NCBI GenBank assembly: GCA_964524995.1
Contig: CAZGDV010000002.1
Coordinates: 1-64,000 of the forward strand
From: CAZGDV01 sp964524995
GTDB taxonomy: Bacteria; Chloroflexota; Dehalococcoidia; SZUA-161
Reading direction: 5' to 3'
DNA: 64,000 nucleotides
Each line of letters opens with the position of its first letter. The first letter of the stretch is position 1. The notes beneath the pieces are model-generated. The model was not told where the DNA came from. It saw only the letters and a list, made by a program, of their open reading frames with translations, and ran no database searches. Below are positions 41,971-50,008 of the stretch, piece after piece. The translations under genes and the position numbers were made by a program.

Positions 41971-43392
41971 ATGACGATACAACAACAACCTGAGTTGGCC
42001 GATCTCTCCAGTCATGAAAGTGCGCACTCAGGCTATCGCGACACCTTAACACGTCTAATTAGGGGCGACCTAGACTTCCACGATGACAACAGCCTGTACT
42101 CATCACACAACTTCCACCCGTTTCCCGCCAAGTTCCCCCCACAGCTCCCACGCCTATTCATCGAGCAACTGACTAAGCCAAACGATGTCGTTTTGGACCC
42201 CATGATGGGGTCAGGCACTACCGTGCTTGAAGCCTATCTCGCGGGAAGACGTGCGATCGGCCTGGATATAGACCCGCTAGCAATTACGATATCGAACGTC
42301 AAAACGACCCCCTACGACAAGAACGAGCTAATCGAGTTGACAAAAGTCATAGTCGCCAAAGCCCGTGAGTCGGTGGGACACCGCCGAACGGAGCTAGAGA
42401 GCGCTCTTCAGTCAGGTTTCGACGCGCCAACGCGGCGATTCCTTGACACATGGTTTCCGAAAGACACTCAACTGGAACTCCTTGCACTCATTCAGGAGAC
42501 AGAAAGGGAGACAGATCATTCCACGAGATCCTTCTTTGAATTGGCGTTTTCGGGGGTTATCATTACGAAGTCCGGCGGGGTATCCTACGCACTCGACTTA
42601 GCGCACACACGGCCGCACAGAGCCAAGTTGGTTCTCGACATGTCCGGCAGAGTGCTCCTCGGTCATCGTGCACTTGGAGTCGCCAGTTCAGAACGCGATA
42701 GGCTCCTGACCAAGACAATCCGTTCTGCTATTGAAGAGTTCGAGAGGCGAGTGTTCAACAATCTCAAGGGTGTTCTGGATAGAAGCAGTGGCTTCCCCAA
42801 GCCCTACGTCACGTTCGGAGACGCGAGGAGCCTGTCCCTGGACGAGAACTCGGTCGACCTGATTGTCACTTCGCCCCCCTACGCATCCAATGCCATAGAC
42901 TACATGAGGGCTCACAAGTTCGCTCTCGTGTGGATGGGGTACTCAATAGCCGAGCTCAGCGAGCGACGTCGGGAGTATATCGGTAGCGAGGTCATTCAGG
43001 GCGCAGACCTAGTCGACTTCCCGTCTCGAACGACCGCGGTCATCGAAGATATATCGGTCGTCGATGCACGGAAGGGGCTCGTCTTGCGACACTACTATTC
43101 GGAGATGGCATTGGTGTTGAGGGAGATGCTTCGAGTACTGAAGCCCGGGAAGGCTGCTATCGTCGTTGTGGGTAGCTCCCTCATGCGCGGACGGGATACG
43201 CAGACAGGCGATTGTCTTGCAGAAATAGGCGCGCGCCTAGGCTTAGATGTCGTGGCCGTGGGAACCCGGAGCCTCGACCGCAATCGCAGAATGCTGCCGG
43301 CTGGTCACCGAGTTGACCCTAGTTCGCAGATCCAGCAACGGATGCACAAGGAACAGGTGATCGCTTTCTGCAAACCTGCCCAGCGAAGTTGA
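41971..43392 (+). CDS. Type II DNA methyltransferase (SPPY, probably N4-cytosine)
   Basis: 473 aa from ATG 41971. SAM-binding motif DPMMGSGTTVLEAYLAGRRAIGLDID precedes the catalytic motif IVTSPPYASNAIDY by about 200 residues, so the order is motif I - long insert - motif IV (alpha-like). TSPPY is usual for N4-cytosine methylases. The start is uncertain; in-frame GTGs near 41911 and 41920 are possible. It is immediately upstream of an NgoMIV-type endonuclease and most likely protects the same site. Confidence 0.87.
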   Translation: MTIQQQPELADLSSHESAHSGYRDTLTRLIRGDLDFHDDNSLYSSHNFHPFPAKFPPQLPRLFIEQLTKPNDVVLDPMMGSGTTVLEAYLAGRRAIGLDIDPLAITISNVKTTPYDKNELIELTKVIVAKARESVGHRRTELESALQSGFDAPTRRFLDTWFPKDTQLELLALIQETERETDHSTRSFFELAFSGVIITKSGGVSYALDLAHTRPHRAKLVLDMSGRVLLGHRALGVASSERDRLLTKTIRSAIEEFERRVFNNLKGVLDRSSGFPKPYVTFGDARSLSLDENSVDLIVTSPPYASNAIDYMRAHKFALVWMGYSIAELSERRREYIGSEVIQGADLVDFPSRTTAVIEDISVVDARKGLVLRHYYSEMALVLREMLRVLKPGKAAIVVVGSSLMRGRDTQTGDCLAEIGARLGLDVVAVGTRSLDRNRRMLPAGHRVDPSSQIQQRMHKEQVIAFCKPAQRS

Positions 43393-43413
43393 CGACGCGG
43401 CGAAGGAGGGCAG

Positions 43414-44271
43414 ATGAGCATATCTCAACTGCGCCGAGAGTACCACGAGCGTATCTGCGCTGAGATAATCAGAGTCACTGAGAATAAGAGTGTAACATAC
43501 CCCAACTTCGCTGATGGCAGCAACAAGTCGAGTCGCGATATCGCTTGGGCAATCACGAGGCTTCTAGGCCACAGGCCCCAACAAGAGAGGATCGATGGTC
43601 AAACAGTGGGTGATCGATTTGAGTTGGCAACGCGAGATTTCCTAGAGTCTGCATTCCTTCTCCTGGAGCACATCCGCCCCGGTAAATGGATGTACCAAGT
43701 TAAGACAGCTATATCGAAGTTCTACCAGTTCGAGCATCTTCGGTATCTGGAAGAGGTTGTGAAAAGTGACAAAGTGCTCTCATCAGCCTTTGGCGGTGAC
43801 TACATCGTCAAGCCCGACATTGTTGTCGGAAGGTATCCTGTGACAGATAAGGAGGTCAACAGCCATCATGTGCTTGTTCGCAGGCAAGACAAAGTGGCGA
43901 AGTTGACACCCCTGCGAGTTCAAAATCAGAAGGATGCTCTTCCTCTACTTCATGCCAGCATCTCCTGCAAGTGGACCATCCGAAGCGACAGGTCGCAGAA
44001 CACGCGAACAGAGGCTCTCAACCTCATCCGGAACCGCAAGGGCCATTTGCCCCACATAGTCGCGGTCACGGCCGAACCCTTGCCCTCTCGCCTAGCAACC
44101 CTAGCGCTAGGCACCGGCGACCTCGACTGCGTATACCACTTCGCGCTCCCCGAATTGTGCTCATCAATCGAAGACTTGGACAACCAAGACCAACTGGACA
44201 TGCTCCGAATCCTAATGGATGGTCGGCGCTTGCGTGACATCAGCGACTTGCCATTCGATCTAGCGATCTAA
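43414..44271 (+). CDS. NgoMIV-family type II restriction endonuclease
   Basis: 285 aa. Strong match to the NgoMIV core: catalytic Asp135 (KPDIVVGR), Ser184-x-Lys186 (SCKW) and Glu200 (TRTEALNLIRNRKG), with the recognition segment RSDR (190-193). In NgoMIV the equivalent Arg/Asp/Arg residues contact GCCGGC, so the same target is predicted. AAGGAGG precedes the ATG. GCCGGC is common in this window (for example 3040, 4583, 10512), which requires effective methylation. Confidence 0.9.
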   Translation: MSISQLRREYHERICAEIIRVTENKSVTYPNFADGSNKSSRDIAWAITRLLGHRPQQERIDGQTVGDRFELATRDFLESAFLLLEHIRPGKWMYQVKTAISKFYQFEHLRYLEEVVKSDKVLSSAFGGDYIVKPDIVVGRYPVTDKEVNSHHVLVRRQDKVAKLTPLRVQNQKDALPLLHASISCKWTIRSDRSQNTRTEALNLIRNRKGHLPHIVAVTAEPLPSRLATLALGTGDLDCVYHFALPELCSSIEDLDNQDQLDMLRILMDGRRLRDISDLPFDLAI

Positions 44272-44367
44272 TCCCCACCAAAGGGCATTGTCTTCCCATG
44301 TCTCGCAAACTCTATCCGATGCCCTAACATTAGCCCCCAATACCCCTCCTGCGCTAAAATACTCCCC

Positions 44368-45039
44368 GTGATCAATCGCAAGGATGTCAAAGTCGAGCGC
44401 CGCAGGGTCAAGAGCGGACGTATCATGGTCCATCCCGACCTGCGGATCGAACTCATCGTCCCGCTCCGCACCTCGAACGCCGAGATCGATGAGATCATCC
44501 GCCACAAGTCGAAGTGGATCGAGAAGAAGCTGCGCTACTTCAGGCACAGGAAGACCCTGGGCGTGCAGCTCAAGCGGGGCGAGGTCCTGCTGTACGGCGA
44601 GGTCTATAGGTTCCGGCCCGTCCCCGAGCTCGGTCGGAAGGTGGCAGTCGATTCAAAGGGCAAGACGATATCCTCCGGCAGGGACTTGCTGGACGCCCAC
44701 GTGCTGGAGGAATGGTACCGGGAGGAGGCCAGGAGAGTCATCTCGAAGCGGCTGCGCCACTATGCCAGGGAGTACGGTCTCCCGTACAATAGAGTGTACA
44801 TTCGCGGCCAGAAGACAAGATGGGGGAGCTGTTCGGCGAAGAAGAACCTCTCGTTCAACTGGCGTCTGGTCCAGGTCCCGCCGCGTATTCTGGACTACGT
44901 AGTGGCCCACGAGTTGGTTCACGCGCAGCACTTCGACCACTCGGACGCCTTCTGGGAGCGGCTGGAAGGGGTATACCCCGAATACGAAGAGGCAAGGGAG
45001 TGGCTGGAGAACTACCACGCCTACCAGAGGCACTCGTAG
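44368..45039 (+). CDS. YgjP-like zinc metallopeptidase (DUF45)
   Basis: 223 aa, GTG start. The C-terminal HELVHAQHFDHSDAFW (His181, Glu182, His185, third ligand probably His191) and the RGQKTRWGSCS motif are diagnostic of the YgjP/DUF45 M48-like family. These genes are often found beside restriction-modification systems; their role is unknown. A TAAAAT -10-like hexamer lies just upstream of the GTG, so it may have its own short-leader promoter. Confidence 0.88.
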   Translation: MINRKDVKVERRRVKSGRIMVHPDLRIELIVPLRTSNAEIDEIIRHKSKWIEKKLRYFRHRKTLGVQLKRGEVLLYGEVYRFRPVPELGRKVAVDSKGKTISSGRDLLDAHVLEEWYREEARRVISKRLRHYAREYGLPYNRVYIRGQKTRWGSCSAKKNLSFNWRLVQVPPRILDYVVAHELVHAQHFDHSDAFWERLEGVYPEYEEAREWLENYHAYQRHS

Positions 45040-45117
45040 CGGGCGATTCGGCGAATCGCCCGCAGATGCACACAACCGAGACAGTGTCAAGCAGGACTTG
45101 CCATTCGCAACATTATG

Positions 45118-45145
45118 TGACAACATTTGACAACATGTGACAACA
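45118..45145. repeat. Three TGACAACA iterons
   Basis: TGACAACA at 45118-45125, 45128-45135 and 45138-45145, an exact 10-bp period (one helical turn). The second copy forms part of the -35 box of the hipT promoter. It is a likely autoregulatory operator for the HTH fused to the kinase. Confidence 0.75.
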
Positions 45146-45155
45146 CTGATATAAT
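45127..45155 (+). promoter_or_regulatory. Consensus promoter of the HTH-HipT gene
   Basis: TTGACA (45127-45132), 17 bp, TATAAT (45150-45155): a perfect match to the sigma-70 consensus. The ATG at 45166 lies only 11 nt after the -10 box, so the mRNA would be leaderless or nearly so. Confidence 0.85.
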
Positions 45156-45165
45156 AATACCAGAC

Positions 45166-46263
45166 ATGGTAGAGTACCTGACAATACCTGAAGCGGCCAC
45201 GCGACTCCACGTGACAAGGCAAACGGTCTACAGGTGGATCAAGGAGGGCCGAATCGATCCCGTGTGGACTCCGGGAGGAAGCTACAGGGTACCTGACGAC
45301 CAGTTGATCCAATCAGCGGCAACCCCACCCTCCAGAACGTACAATGACAGGAAGATTTTCCCAGTCACCAACATATCAGAATTCGAACCAGAAATCATTG
45401 AGCAGCTGGGCACGAAGTTCAAGTTCTGGTACAGAACGCAGGTGGGAAAACGAGTGCTATTCAAGGAAGGACGACCAGGAACAGGCGAGAATTGGGCGGA
45501 GAAGGCAGCGAGCGAGCTGTGCGGACTGCTCGGTTTGCCGCACGTACCCTATGAACTGGCGGTGTGGAAGGGAAAGGAAGGCGTTGTCTGTGATGATTTC
45601 GAACCACCCGGCGGAAGACTTGTGCACGGCAACGAACTCCTGGCCTTAAGAGAAGATGCCTACGACAGAGACAAGCGCTATCGGCAGGGGCAGCATACCC
45701 TCAGGCTCGTATTGGATACGATTCGTGACGAGGTTCTTGAAGTCCCTCTGGACTGGAATCCATTCGATATCATCGAATCTCCCATTGATGTATTCGTTGG
45801 CTATCTGATGCTCGACACATGGATCGCGAACCAGGACCGGCATCACCAAAACTGGGGACTCGTTCTGACCAAGGATCAGGTCACTCACCTCGCTCCATCC
45901 TTCGACCACGCCTCCAGTCTCGGCAGGAACGAGTCGGACGACGTCCGAAAAGAAAGGCTAGTCACCAAGGACAAAGCGCGAAGCATCGAGAGATATGTTG
46001 AGAAAGCCAGGTCGGCGTTCTATGCATCGCCAGAATCGGCAAGACCGATGTTCACGATCGAGGCTTTTGAAATGGCTGCTATGCAGAGCAGGGACGCCGC
46101 CCGCTCATGGCTCGGGCGGTTGGAGCAAGTGGCTAGCGCAGATACTATGTCAGTATTCGAGCGCATTCCTGACACGAAGATCACACCTGCGGCCGTGGAG
46201 TTCGCCCAGCACATGCTCGAGCTGAACCGCGAGCGACTACTGGGCCTCAGAAAGGGGCTATGA
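45166..46263 (+). CDS. HTH fused to a HipA/HipT-like serine/threonine kinase
   Basis: 365 aa. Residues 1-43 form an excisionase/MerR-type HTH (VEYLTIPEAATRLHVTRQTVYRW; RIDPVWTPGGSYRVP). The rest is a HipA-like kinase core: nucleotide-binding region VLFKEGRPGTGENWAEKAA, catalytic loop NQDRHHQNWG (Asp224, Asn229), and the metal-binding Asp247 in FDHASSLG. The HipA N-subdomain is missing and is supplied by the next gene. HipA/HipT kinases phosphorylate aminoacyl-tRNA synthetases; the target here is unknown. An ATG 39 nt upstream exists but would precede the transcription start. Confidence 0.82.
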   Translation: MVEYLTIPEAATRLHVTRQTVYRWIKEGRIDPVWTPGGSYRVPDDQLIQSAATPPSRTYNDRKIFPVTNISEFEPEIIEQLGTKFKFWYRTQVGKRVLFKEGRPGTGENWAEKAASELCGLLGLPHVPYELAVWKGKEGVVCDDFEPPGGRLVHGNELLALREDAYDRDKRYRQGQHTLRLVLDTIRDEVLEVPLDWNPFDIIESPIDVFVGYLMLDTWIANQDRHHQNWGLVLTKDQVTHLAPSFDHASSLGRNESDDVRKERLVTKDKARSIERYVEKARSAFYASPESARPMFTIEAFEMAAMQSRDAARSWLGRLEQVASADTMSVFERIPDTKITPAAVEFAQHMLELNRERLLGLRKGL

Positions 46264-47036
46264 TGAAAACGCTCTACCTCGCATGGCAAGACCCGGTCGA
46301 CCGCATGTGGAGGACCGTCGGGCGCTTGACATTAGACAATGGCAAGTACAAGTTCGTCTACACTAAGGGCGCGAAGAATGCCCCTCGGTTCTCGACCTTT
46401 GGCGGCATGAAGAAACTGGATCAGCCCTACGAGTCAACTGAGTTGTTCCCCGTATTCGCGAATAGGCTGTTGTCGGAACGACGCCCCGAGTATGAGGACT
46501 ATCTGAAGTGGGCAAACTTGAGCCGCCATGATATCACAGGGGTTCTGTCTGCAACTGGTGGCAAACGAGTCACGGATTCTTTCAGGGTATTCCCAAAACC
46601 AGAGCCGACGCCTGAGGAGAGATATGAAGTCACATTCTTCGCCCACGGCCTCCGCTACTTCCCCGAGGAAGCGAGGCGGCGTGTCGATGCTCTTCAAGCA
46701 GGCGAAAGGCTCTACCTCATGCCTGATCCGCAGAACGAATATGATCCAATGGCAATCCTCCTCCGCACAGGCGATCCCCTATTCTTGGCAGGTTACTGTC
46801 CGAGGTTTTTTGCGACCGACTTCAAGCAGTTGCTTCAATTGAACCCCGACCAACCGGCAGTTGTGGTGATCCGGGTCAACCGAGACGCGCCTCTCCAGAT
46901 GCGTTTATTGTGCAGACTGTCCTCGCCGTGGCCTGCGGGCTTCGAAACCTGCAGCGGAGAGGAGTACAAGCCGCTTGTTGAGGAACCGACAGTCGTAGGG
47001 AGAGTTCAGCCATGGAAATGGACACAGAAGACATAG
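46260..47036 (+). CDS. HipS-like domain fused to HIRAN domain
   Basis: 258 aa. The N-terminal part (TLYLAWQDPVDRMWRTVGRLT) resembles the HipA N-subdomain found as separate HipS in HipBST systems. The C-terminal half (about 120-205) is HIRAN-like: YEVTFFAHGLRYFPEEARRRV, LMPDPQNEYDPMAILL, and GYCPRFFATDF. HIRAN domains bind DNA ends or modified DNA in helicases. It overlaps the kinase gene (ATGATG at its stop), so the two proteins are made together; this is the probable antitoxin or regulatory subunit. Confidence 0.72.
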   Translation: MMKTLYLAWQDPVDRMWRTVGRLTLDNGKYKFVYTKGAKNAPRFSTFGGMKKLDQPYESTELFPVFANRLLSERRPEYEDYLKWANLSRHDITGVLSATGGKRVTDSFRVFPKPEPTPEERYEVTFFAHGLRYFPEEARRRVDALQAGERLYLMPDPQNEYDPMAILLRTGDPLFLAGYCPRFFATDFKQLLQLNPDQPAVVVIRVNRDAPLQMRLLCRLSSPWPAGFETCSGEEYKPLVEEPTVVGRVQPWKWTQKT

Positions 47037-47557
47037 TGCAACGTGCCCACCAACTCGGAATCCATACGTGCATCGAGTTCGACCCGGGCCTCCTGACCCC
47101 CGAGGAGCGGATACGGGAAATATGCCATGGTAACAAGTGCGGTAACTACAGGGTACACTACATGTGCCCGCCCCACGTCGGGTCGCTGGAGGACGCCGAG
47201 CGCCGCTTCGGAGAGTTCAAGAGGGGCGTGCTGCTCCAGTACTCGGAGGCTCTCGACGTGACGACAGACATCGAAGGGCTCTTGCGAGCGAAGATGGAGC
47301 TCCATACACGCGTGCTGCAGATGGAAGAGTACCTGCGCAGCAGGGGCCTGGCCAACGCCTGGGGCTTGATCGGCGGGTCCTGCTGGCTGTGCTACCCATG
47401 TAAGGCCAGGTCGGGCGAGCCCTGCCCTCATCCGGAGGCAGCCAGGCCCTCCCCCGAGGCTTTCGGCGTCGACGTCATGGCCCTCCTGGGCAAGCTCGGC
47501 CTCGACAACCAGTTCCACTCCGACCGGGTAACCTGGACAGGTTGCGTCCTATTCTGA
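47012..47557 (+). CDS. DUF2284 cysteine-rich metal-binding protein
   Basis: 181 aa. Conserved cysteines are arranged as CGNYRVHYMCPP, SCWLCYPCKARSGEPCPHPEAARPS and C at the end, the DUF2284 pattern thought to bind a metal or Fe-S cluster; common in anaerobes. It overlaps the HIRAN gene by 25 bp, so it may be read through from the hip operon, though functional linkage is not obvious. AGGGAG lies 9 nt before the ATG. Confidence 0.85.
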   Translation: MEMDTEDIVQRAHQLGIHTCIEFDPGLLTPEERIREICHGNKCGNYRVHYMCPPHVGSLEDAERRFGEFKRGVLLQYSEALDVTTDIEGLLRAKMELHTRVLQMEEYLRSRGLANAWGLIGGSCWLCYPCKARSGEPCPHPEAARPSPEAFGVDVMALLGKLGLDNQFHSDRVTWTGCVLF

Positions 47558-47649
47558 GGTCATCGAGTCGAGAGGCCGAACCCGACATCGACAAGCCAAC
47601 GCGCCTCCACCTTATGCGCAAGCAGCTTCCTCAACATAGCCGTGCAACG

Positions 47650-47697
47650 GCTCTGCGACGTTCAGCTGTCTGGCTGTTCAGCCGTCCCAACGATGGT
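47650..47697. repeat. 8-bp-phased degenerate repeat array, locus G
   Basis: gctctgcg, acgttcag, ctgtctgg, ctgttcag, ccgtccca, acgatggt. It lies in the 244-bp gap between the DUF2284 and CPBP-protease genes, which otherwise shows no gene. Confidence 0.75.
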
Positions 47698-47801
47698 ACG
47701 TTGACTCACGCGACCGCCGTATTGTAGGATACGTCGAGTGCGACGGCTGTCTGCGAGAGGTATCGCAACCGCCAACTCACGCTGAGAAGAAAGGGCCAGA
47801 A

Positions 47802-48641
47802 GTGGAGTACGTAGTGCTGGGCCTGAGCATCGCCTTCGGGATCCTGGTTTTCCTCCTATCGATCACGGCTCTCGTGATCTGCATCAAGAACCGCTACGAG
47901 ACCGCGGCCACCCTGAAACACGGTGTTCTTCTGGCGGCCGTGGTCATAGGCCTCGATCTATTGGCGATCCCCCTGGTACCCGACGCCCTCGCCGACATGG
48001 ACACGGCGGTAATCGCCGTGCTGGCCATAGGGTCGATTCTGCGCTTCATCGCGATCACTCTTCTAACTTGTCTCGGCATCCACTGCGCCCGGTCGCTCGG
48101 CTATCAGGACGTACCACTGCTGAGAAGGCTTCTCGCGAGAGAGGAAGGCGACGGCGGTGTGGTCAGCAAGGGCTACCTCCTCTCGAGCATCGGCCTGGCG
48201 CTGGGCGCGGTTGCCTTCACCGCCATCCTGTTCGTGGCGATACCACCGCAACTGTCCAGCACCTTCGTCGACGTCTCGGAGATCGACATGGCCGAGTACG
48301 GGATAGCCGAGTTCATAACGCCCGCGCTGATACTCGTGGTTATCCAGGCGACCATATACGAAGAGATACTGTTCCGCCTCTGCATCCAGAGCTTCGTCGC
48401 CAAGTACCTCGGACTGAACGGCAGGAAGTACGTCTGGGCGGTACTGCTCACGGCAGGTCTGTGGGCGATACTGCATCTCGGTGCACTAGACCCGGTATGG
48501 ATCAAGTTCGTTCAGGTGTTCCCGATCGGGATAGCCCTGGGATTTCTGTTCCGTAAGTACGGGCTGGGAAGCGCCATCCTGGCCCACGGAGCCTTCAATG
48601 TGGCGGGCATGTTCCTGGCCGTCCATCTCGTCAACTGGTGA
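47802..48641 (+). CDS. CPBP-family intramembrane metalloprotease
   Basis: 279 aa, GTG start, about seven membrane segments. CPBP motifs: EEILFR (Glu187/Glu188, Arg192), His225 in WAILHLG, and His262/Asn266 in AHGAFN. Members (Abi, CAAX-processing-type) cut within membranes and are linked to bacteriocin immunity or prenyl-protein processing. No bacteriocin gene is nearby. Confidence 0.88.
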   Translation: MEYVVLGLSIAFGILVFLLSITALVICIKNRYETAATLKHGVLLAAVVIGLDLLAIPLVPDALADMDTAVIAVLAIGSILRFIAITLLTCLGIHCARSLGYQDVPLLRRLLAREEGDGGVVSKGYLLSSIGLALGAVAFTAILFVAIPPQLSSTFVDVSEIDMAEYGIAEFITPALILVVIQATIYEEILFRLCIQSFVAKYLGLNGRKYVWAVLLTAGLWAILHLGALDPVWIKFVQVFPIGIALGFLFRKYGLGSAILAHGAFNVAGMFLAVHLVNW

Positions 48642-48688
48642 CATCCGGACAGCGGAATGTCAGGCTGTCTGGATGCGGCCATGTGAAC
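48641..48688. repeat. 8-bp-phased degenerate repeat array, locus H
   Basis: acatccgg, acagcgga, atgtcagg, ctgtctgg, atgcggcc, atgtgaac. The first base is the last base of the CPBP gene's TGA stop. Confidence 0.75.
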
Positions 48689-48718
48689 CCTCGAAAGAGC
48701 CGGCGACAAGGAGGTATG

Positions 48719-49246
48719 ATGCTGGAACCTGAAGAACGACAGAGGTTGCGGTCGGGGCTGTCCACTATCCAGAAAACTTGGATTGCCTTCTTCCTCGCGC
48801 CGATTGTCTACGCGATCATCTCGCATATCGTGAGCAATGTCGCGTCGGAGATGGCGGCCTTCGAGGATCATTTAGGCATAATGGCAGGCGTGTTGGCCGC
48901 GATGTCGGTAATACATTTCTTCACAGTACGCCGCATGCGAAAGCGGATACTCGCAGAGCGCGAACATCAAGGCAGCCACCGGTCCATCGCCACCCTGTTG
49001 CGAGCGGCTGAAGTCTATGACTCCAACTCGGCAGTCCGTCGGTACTTCGACGCCACGATAATATCGTCTGCACTATTCGAGGCAGTCGGCATCTACGGCT
49101 TCATCATCTACATCCTGAGCGGCAGCTTCGCCGCGCTGTATGGATTCATCATTCCCGCGATGATCGCCATGCTGATGGTCCGCCCGCGTTACGACGAGCT
49201 GGAGAGGCTGGCCATCGATATGCGGAACTCTACCCCAGAGACTTAA
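48719..49246 (+). CDS. Hypothetical integral membrane protein (175 aa)
   Basis: Unrecognised. A charged N-terminus (EPEERQRLRSGL) is followed by four hydrophobic segments (about 22-44, 55-70, 115-138, 140-158) and a charged cytosolic loop in the middle. AAGGAGG at 48708-48714 favours the second of two adjacent ATGs (48719). The long upstream open frame would start inside the previous gene and run through repeat locus H. Confidence 0.65.
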   Translation: MLEPEERQRLRSGLSTIQKTWIAFFLAPIVYAIISHIVSNVASEMAAFEDHLGIMAGVLAAMSVIHFFTVRRMRKRILAEREHQGSHRSIATLLRAAEVYDSNSAVRRYFDATIISSALFEAVGIYGFIIYILSGSFAALYGFIIPAMIAMLMVRPRYDELERLAIDMRNSTPET

Positions 49247-49262
49247 CGAGGGGGATGATCGC

Positions 49263-49907
49263 CTACAGCCGGCCCATGTCGATGGTGCGCCGGTTCAGCC
49301 TGAGGTACAGTCTGTAGGTGATGAGCAGGGGAGGCCGGGACAGCCACCCGATAAGGCGCACGAAGTAGTTGGGGTGCATCTGCACCAGCTTCCGCCCATC
49401 CTCCTTCGCCCCCGCCACGGTCTTGATGCCGAGCACCTTGATCGAGCGATAGTCCGCCCATAGCTCGAAGAGCCAGGACAGGAAGCAAGCAAACACCACC
49501 AGCATAGGGGCGACGATGAGGGCTATGGGTATGGCGATAGCGTACTGGATGTCCGAGTTCGTAGCAGCGACTATCGGGAACACGGTCAAGGCTGCGGCCA
49601 CCAGCCCGATCGATTCGGCGAGCAGCAACATGCTGAGTGGATAGAAGACGTAAGGGTATAGCTGCCGCCGATGCGACAGCTCATGAACCAGAACGTACTT
49701 TAGAAGCCTGTCGCTGACGAACACCAGATCATGGATGATTATGGTGCCAACCCCCGTCGTCTGACTGAGGATAACCGGGTTGCCTGAGGAGAAGACGACG
49801 ACCTCCTGCTTAGCGCCTTCCGGTGTCCGGACCACCGCCACCTCCTTGAAGTCAGCGTTGATCCACCTTATGTGCACCTTGGTAGCGGCCAGGCGCAATT
49901 GGTTCAT
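49263..49907 (-). CDS. M48-family membrane metallopeptidase
   Basis: 214 aa. HELSH (His75-His79) and a downstream Glu148-x-x-Ala-Asp152 (FELWADYRS) are the zinc site of M48/HtpX-type proteases. Two hydrophobic segments lie between them (about 90-112 and 122-145). It probably participates in membrane protein quality control. It converges with the preceding membrane protein gene. Confidence 0.85.
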   Translation of the reverse strand: MNQLRLAATKVHIRWINADFKEVAVVRTPEGAKQEVVVFSSGNPVILSQTTGVGTIIIHDLVFVSDRLLKYVLVHELSHRRQLYPYVFYPLSMLLLAESIGLVAAALTVFPIVAATNSDIQYAIAIPIALIVAPMLVVFACFLSWLFELWADYRSIKVLGIKTVAGAKEDGRKLVQMHPNYFVRLIGWLSRPPLLITYRLYLRLNRRTIDMGRL

Positions 49908-49951
49908 TTCGGCGGGCCTTCCCCTCCAAAAAGGGAGATGGGACTCTCCTG

Positions 49952-49999
49952 CCGCTCCGACATCCGGCCATCCAGCTGTCTGGACGTGGAGCCAGCTGC
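49952..49999. repeat. 8-bp-phased degenerate repeat array, locus I
   Basis: ccgctccg, acatccgg, ccatccag, ctgtctgg, acgtggag, ccagctgc. It lies between the M48 peptidase gene and the lipocalin gene, both on the minus strand. Confidence 0.7.
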
Positions 50000-50008
50000 C
50001 GGGGACGC

